Positions 61,638 to 64,000 of a stretch of DNA of 64,000 bases are shown in pieces. The position numbers were made by a program, and so were the translations under genes. The notes under the pieces were generated by a model, which was not told where the DNA came from, did no database searches, and worked only from the letters and a program-made list of their open reading frames with translations. Each line of letters starts with the position of its first letter. Position 1 is the first letter of the stretch. Origin of the DNA: Chryseobacterium jejuense (GTDB taxonomy: Bacteria > Bacteroidota > Bacteroidia > Flavobacteriales > Weeksellaceae); contig NZ_JAGIPR010000010.1 of NCBI RefSeq assembly GCF_017877355.1, forward strand, positions 62,001 through 126,000, written 5' to 3'.

Positions 61638-62476
61638 TATCTGAAAAGTTTTTGTAAAGTAATGGCTATATTTTTTTTTATCCTGTACCAAATTCCATGC
61701 TGATATTCTAAAAGAGCAAAGATTTCCTGATGATTGGTATATTTTTCCGGGATCTTTTTTCCGTTGATGCTGGTAAGATTTCTTCTTTTCATGGTTGCTA
61801 AGACGACCTGAGCAAAATAGTCATAAGACTTACCCTTATTATTATTCTGGGAAATACCTCCTGCATGGGCTCTGTAAAGATAATTGGTGTCATCTATGAA
61901 ATAAACATCTCCTTTTTCATACATTTTTAAATACAGGTCCTGATCCTCTGCAATTCTTAATTCAGTATTCATTTTTTCTGTCTGTTCATAAACATCCTTT
62001 CTGAATGTGACAAAATGATTGATCTGATTGGGATAATTGAAGAAATAAGGATCACCGTTCTTCACCTGCATTGCGGATTTAAAAGGGGCAATAGGGTGTA
62101 GATCTTTATCACATCCCATAAAGCGGGAATAGGTGAGTACTACTTTCTTGTTGTCTTTAAAAACCTGAATGGCTTTTTCAATAGCTTTGGGAAGTAGGGC
62201 ATCATCAGGATCTACAAAACCACAAATTTCCCCGGTAGCCAGGTCTATCAATCTGCTTTTTGTAACGCCTACACCACTGTTCTTTTCATTTTCAAAAAAC
62301 TTAAATCTTTCATCGCCTGCAATGATGGCTTTTACCAGCTCTTTTTCATCTTCTGAAGAAGCATCATCCACAATAACGGCTTCCCAATCGGGATGGGTTT
62401 GCTTCAGTAGAGAATCGTAGCAATCTCTGAATAATGTGGCATTATTGTAATGAGCAATAAGTATGGAAAACTTCAT
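61637..62476 (-). CDS. Glycosyltransferase, GT2 family
   Basis: A 279-residue GT-A enzyme. MKFSILIAHYNNATLFRDCYDSLLKQ, the acidic VDDASSEDEKE, the DxD-type FVDPDDALL near 94, and ED in AEDQDLYLKMYEK are the family's landmarks. It transfers a sugar from a nucleotide donor. Its stop overlaps the start of the GT4 gene, so the two are translationally coupled. Confidence 0.9.
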   Translation of the reverse strand: MKFSILIAHYNNATLFRDCYDSLLKQTHPDWEAVIVDDASSEDEKELVKAIIAGDERFKFFENEKNSGVGVTKSRLIDLATGEICGFVDPDDALLPKAIEKAIQVFKDNKKVVLTYSRFMGCDKDLHPIAPFKSAMQVKNGDPYFFNYPNQINHFVTFRKDVYEQTEKMNTELRIAEDQDLYLKMYEKGDVYFIDDTNYLYRAHAGGISQNNNKGKSYDYFAQVVLATMKRRNLTSINGKKIPEKYTNHQEIFALLEYQHGIWYRIKKNIAITLQKLFR

Positions 62477-62716
62477 ATTGATTTATAAAGAATGTTGACA
62501 ATTAGCTCCTGTATGGTCATCATGACTAAAGGACCTGGTATTTTTATCAGTTGTTGCTGACGGATATTTCAGGAAATAAACTGAAAGAAAACTGTTCATT
62601 GAAAAATGAAATCGTGATGATAAACTGGCATTTTTCATAATTGGGATAGGGTAATGCTTTTTTCACTTGCGTTACACAAATATAATTTGTTTTTATATAA
62701 ATGAAAAAAAAAACTT

Positions 62717-62724
62717 TATTTTTG
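62717..62724 (+). promoter_or_regulatory. -7 element of the methyltransferase gene
   Basis: TATTTTTG lies within the longer possible reading frame and 20 bases before the GTG at 62745, which supports that GTG as the start. Confidence 0.45.
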
Positions 62725-62744
62725 CTTTAATTAAAGAAAACACA

Positions 62745-63515
62745 GTGGGTGAAATAACAAGAGTTCTCAAAACATTTATCGGATATCTGAAAAGACCCGA
62801 TCTTTATCCGGAATTGGGCCGGAAAATTATTAAAAATACAGTCAACAGAGGTAATGCCTTTAAGGGAAAAGAAAAGACTAATTCCTGGGCAGCCGAAAGG
62901 GCAGTCTCACAGAAAGAAGCAGTTTCAAAGCTTTTTGGGCTTGAAATAGATGCTTTTCGTAAAGATTATCAGGAAATTTTAGCTAATGCAGCTCAGAAAG
63001 AAAAGGAATGTCCTGTGAAAATGGGTGGCCCTGGCGCTTTGGAATTGATTTACTATGCATGTGAGTTTGCGAATGCTCAGCATGTTGTGGAAACAGGAGT
63101 TGCCTACGGATGGTCTTCATTGGCTTCCCTTTTATCATTGGTAAAAAGAAACGGAACGCTATACAGTTCAGATATGCCTTATCTGGCTCAGGATGGAGAT
63201 CAGTATGTAGGATATGTGGTTCCTGAAAATCTTAGAGGTAATTGGAAGTTATTCCGCTTTGCAGACAGGGAGTCATTGCCCAAGATCTTTGCTGAAAATG
63301 CTGCATTTGATGTTCTTCACTATGATTCTGATAAGAGCTATAATGGAAGGACGTGGGCGTATGGGGAGCTTTACAATCATTTGAAAAAAGGAGGTGTTTT
63401 CATCAGTGATGATATTGGTGATAATTCTTCATATCAGGATTTTTGTGAAAAAAATAATATTGAAACTACCATAGTAGAGTACGAAGGAAAATACATTGGT
63501 GTTTTTGTCAAATAA
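62745..63515 (+). CDS. Class I SAM-dependent methyltransferase
   Basis: 256 residues from the GTG at 62745. A TTG-initiated frame starts 26 codons earlier but would overlap the -7 element. The nucleotide-binding loop is VVETGVAYGWSSLASLLSL; SSDMPYLAQ follows as motif II, then VLHYDSDKSYNGR and GGVFISDDIGDNSS. It methylates a small molecule or sugar; the glycan setting suggests O-methylation of a glycan unit. Confidence 0.8.
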   Translation: MGEITRVLKTFIGYLKRPDLYPELGRKIIKNTVNRGNAFKGKEKTNSWAAERAVSQKEAVSKLFGLEIDAFRKDYQEILANAAQKEKECPVKMGGPGALELIYYACEFANAQHVVETGVAYGWSSLASLLSLVKRNGTLYSSDMPYLAQDGDQYVGYVVPENLRGNWKLFRFADRESLPKIFAENAAFDVLHYDSDKSYNGRTWAYGELYNHLKKGGVFISDDIGDNSSYQDFCEKNNIETTIVEYEGKYIGVFVK

Positions 63516-63657
63516 TTCCAGGCAGGGCTATTTTTATTAAAAGATAGAATCCCCTTTTGTTAAATGATTTGATAAGAAATACTATGAATCCTATAGATAA
63601 GATTTCTGGATAAAAATGTGTTTATAAATTTATGATACAGCTGTTTAGACGGTTTTT

Positions 63658-64000
63658 ATGAAGATAAGTCAGATTACATTTACCAGATTTCTTGCGGCTA
63701 TGGCTATTGTCATTTCCCATTTCAATAAAGATCTGTTTTTATATAAAATCGATTATATTTCAAATATATTCCTGAACGCCAATGTAGGAGTAAGTTACTT
63801 TTTCATTCTTTCAGGTTTTATTATGATTGTGGCTTACCACAAAAAAGATAAGATTGAATATTTTGATTATTATAAAAATCGGTTTGCGAGGATTTATCCC
63901 TTGTATGTACTGGGGCTTCTGCTGTATTTGGTGACAAGATATTCCAGCTTCAGTATCTATAAAGGATTTTTATATTTGTTTGGGTTCCAGAGCTGGATTC
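63658..64000 (+). CDS. Acyltransferase 3 family protein, cut by the window end
   Basis: The first 114 codons of a polytopic OafA/YrhL-type acyltransferase, from the ATG at 63658: MKISQITFTRFLAAMAIVIS with the conserved RFLAA and ISH(F)N, then VGVSYFFILSGFIMIVAYH and YYKNRFARIYPLYVLGLLLY, the R-x10-H and RIYP signatures of the family. It O-acylates a sugar at the membrane. The gene runs past 64000. Confidence 0.88.
   Translation, partial: MKISQITFTRFLAAMAIVISHFNKDLFLYKIDYISNIFLNANVGVSYFFILSGFIMIVAYHKKDKIEYFDYYKNRFARIYPLYVLGLLLYLVTRYSSFSIYKGFLYLFGFQSWI

Noticed and set aside
1..64000. CRISPR array, tRNA, rRNA or prophage
   Set aside because: No regularly spaced repeats, no cloverleaf-type sequences and no phage structural or integrase genes were recognised on either strand.

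Overview
The window is AT-rich chromosome of a Bacteroidota bacterium, most likely a Flavobacteriia member of the Chryseobacterium type (Weeksellaceae). The evidence is promoters of the form TTTG-N18-23-TAnnTTTG, almost no Shine-Dalgarno sequences, several secreted proteins with type IX secretion (T9SS) sorting domains of type A and type B, SusC/TonB-type outer-membrane receptors, an exosortase F (XrtF) pair, and a Rho factor with a long disordered insertion. No tRNA, rRNA, CRISPR array, prophage or transposase gene was recognised. Most of the window is ordinary core genome with islands of surface and secreted functions.

Layout. 1-4.4 kb: M28 peptidase, DUF4293 membrane protein, rho, Mn/Fe superoxide dismutase. 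4.4-13.3 kb: a secreted VWA protein with a Cys-rich small ORF in its leader, then a divergent nuclease / TonB receptor / DUF5689 lipoprotein locus that looks like a nucleic-acid scavenging unit. 13.4-17.8 kb: small hypotheticals and an AmgK-MurU-like cell-wall sugar salvage group with a stand-alone RapZ C-terminal domain, a LOG protein and a decayed GxxExxY gene. 18-28.4 kb: xrtF and its partner, a cation efflux protein, asd, a TonB receptor whose 3' end is duplicated around a lipoprotein gene, nadC-nadB and a nitroreductase. 28.4-38.2 kb: two tandem L-type-lectin T9SS proteins and a third relative, separated by rnhA and dnaB. 38.4-46.4 kb: MFS transporter, small lipoproteins, a GH3-family enzyme, mfd. 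46.7-51.1 kb: three tandem paralogous secreted proteins, a lipoprotein, pth. 51.2-54.7 kb: carbonic anhydrase, SulP transporter, small protein, second carbonic anhydrase. 55-56.9 kb: AraC-type regulator with membrane domain and a DUF2306 protein. 56.9-64 kb: surface glycan genes (glycosyltransferases, hexapeptide acyltransferases, a FabH/ACP pair, a methyltransferase, and an acyltransferase cut by the window end).

Themes. Many genes serve the envelope: T9SS cargo, glycan building, peptidoglycan sugar salvage and TonB-dependent uptake. Points that deserve a second look are the SSB-like acidic tail on DnaB, recurrent TAnnTTTG-N4-ATG starts that predict leaderless mRNAs, the 65-bp duplicated receptor tail/terminator around a lipoprotein gene, the nuclease/TonB/DUF5689 locus, the small ORF ahead of the VWA gene, and the FabH/ACP pair inside the glycan region. 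All functions come from reading motifs and context; no database search was run.
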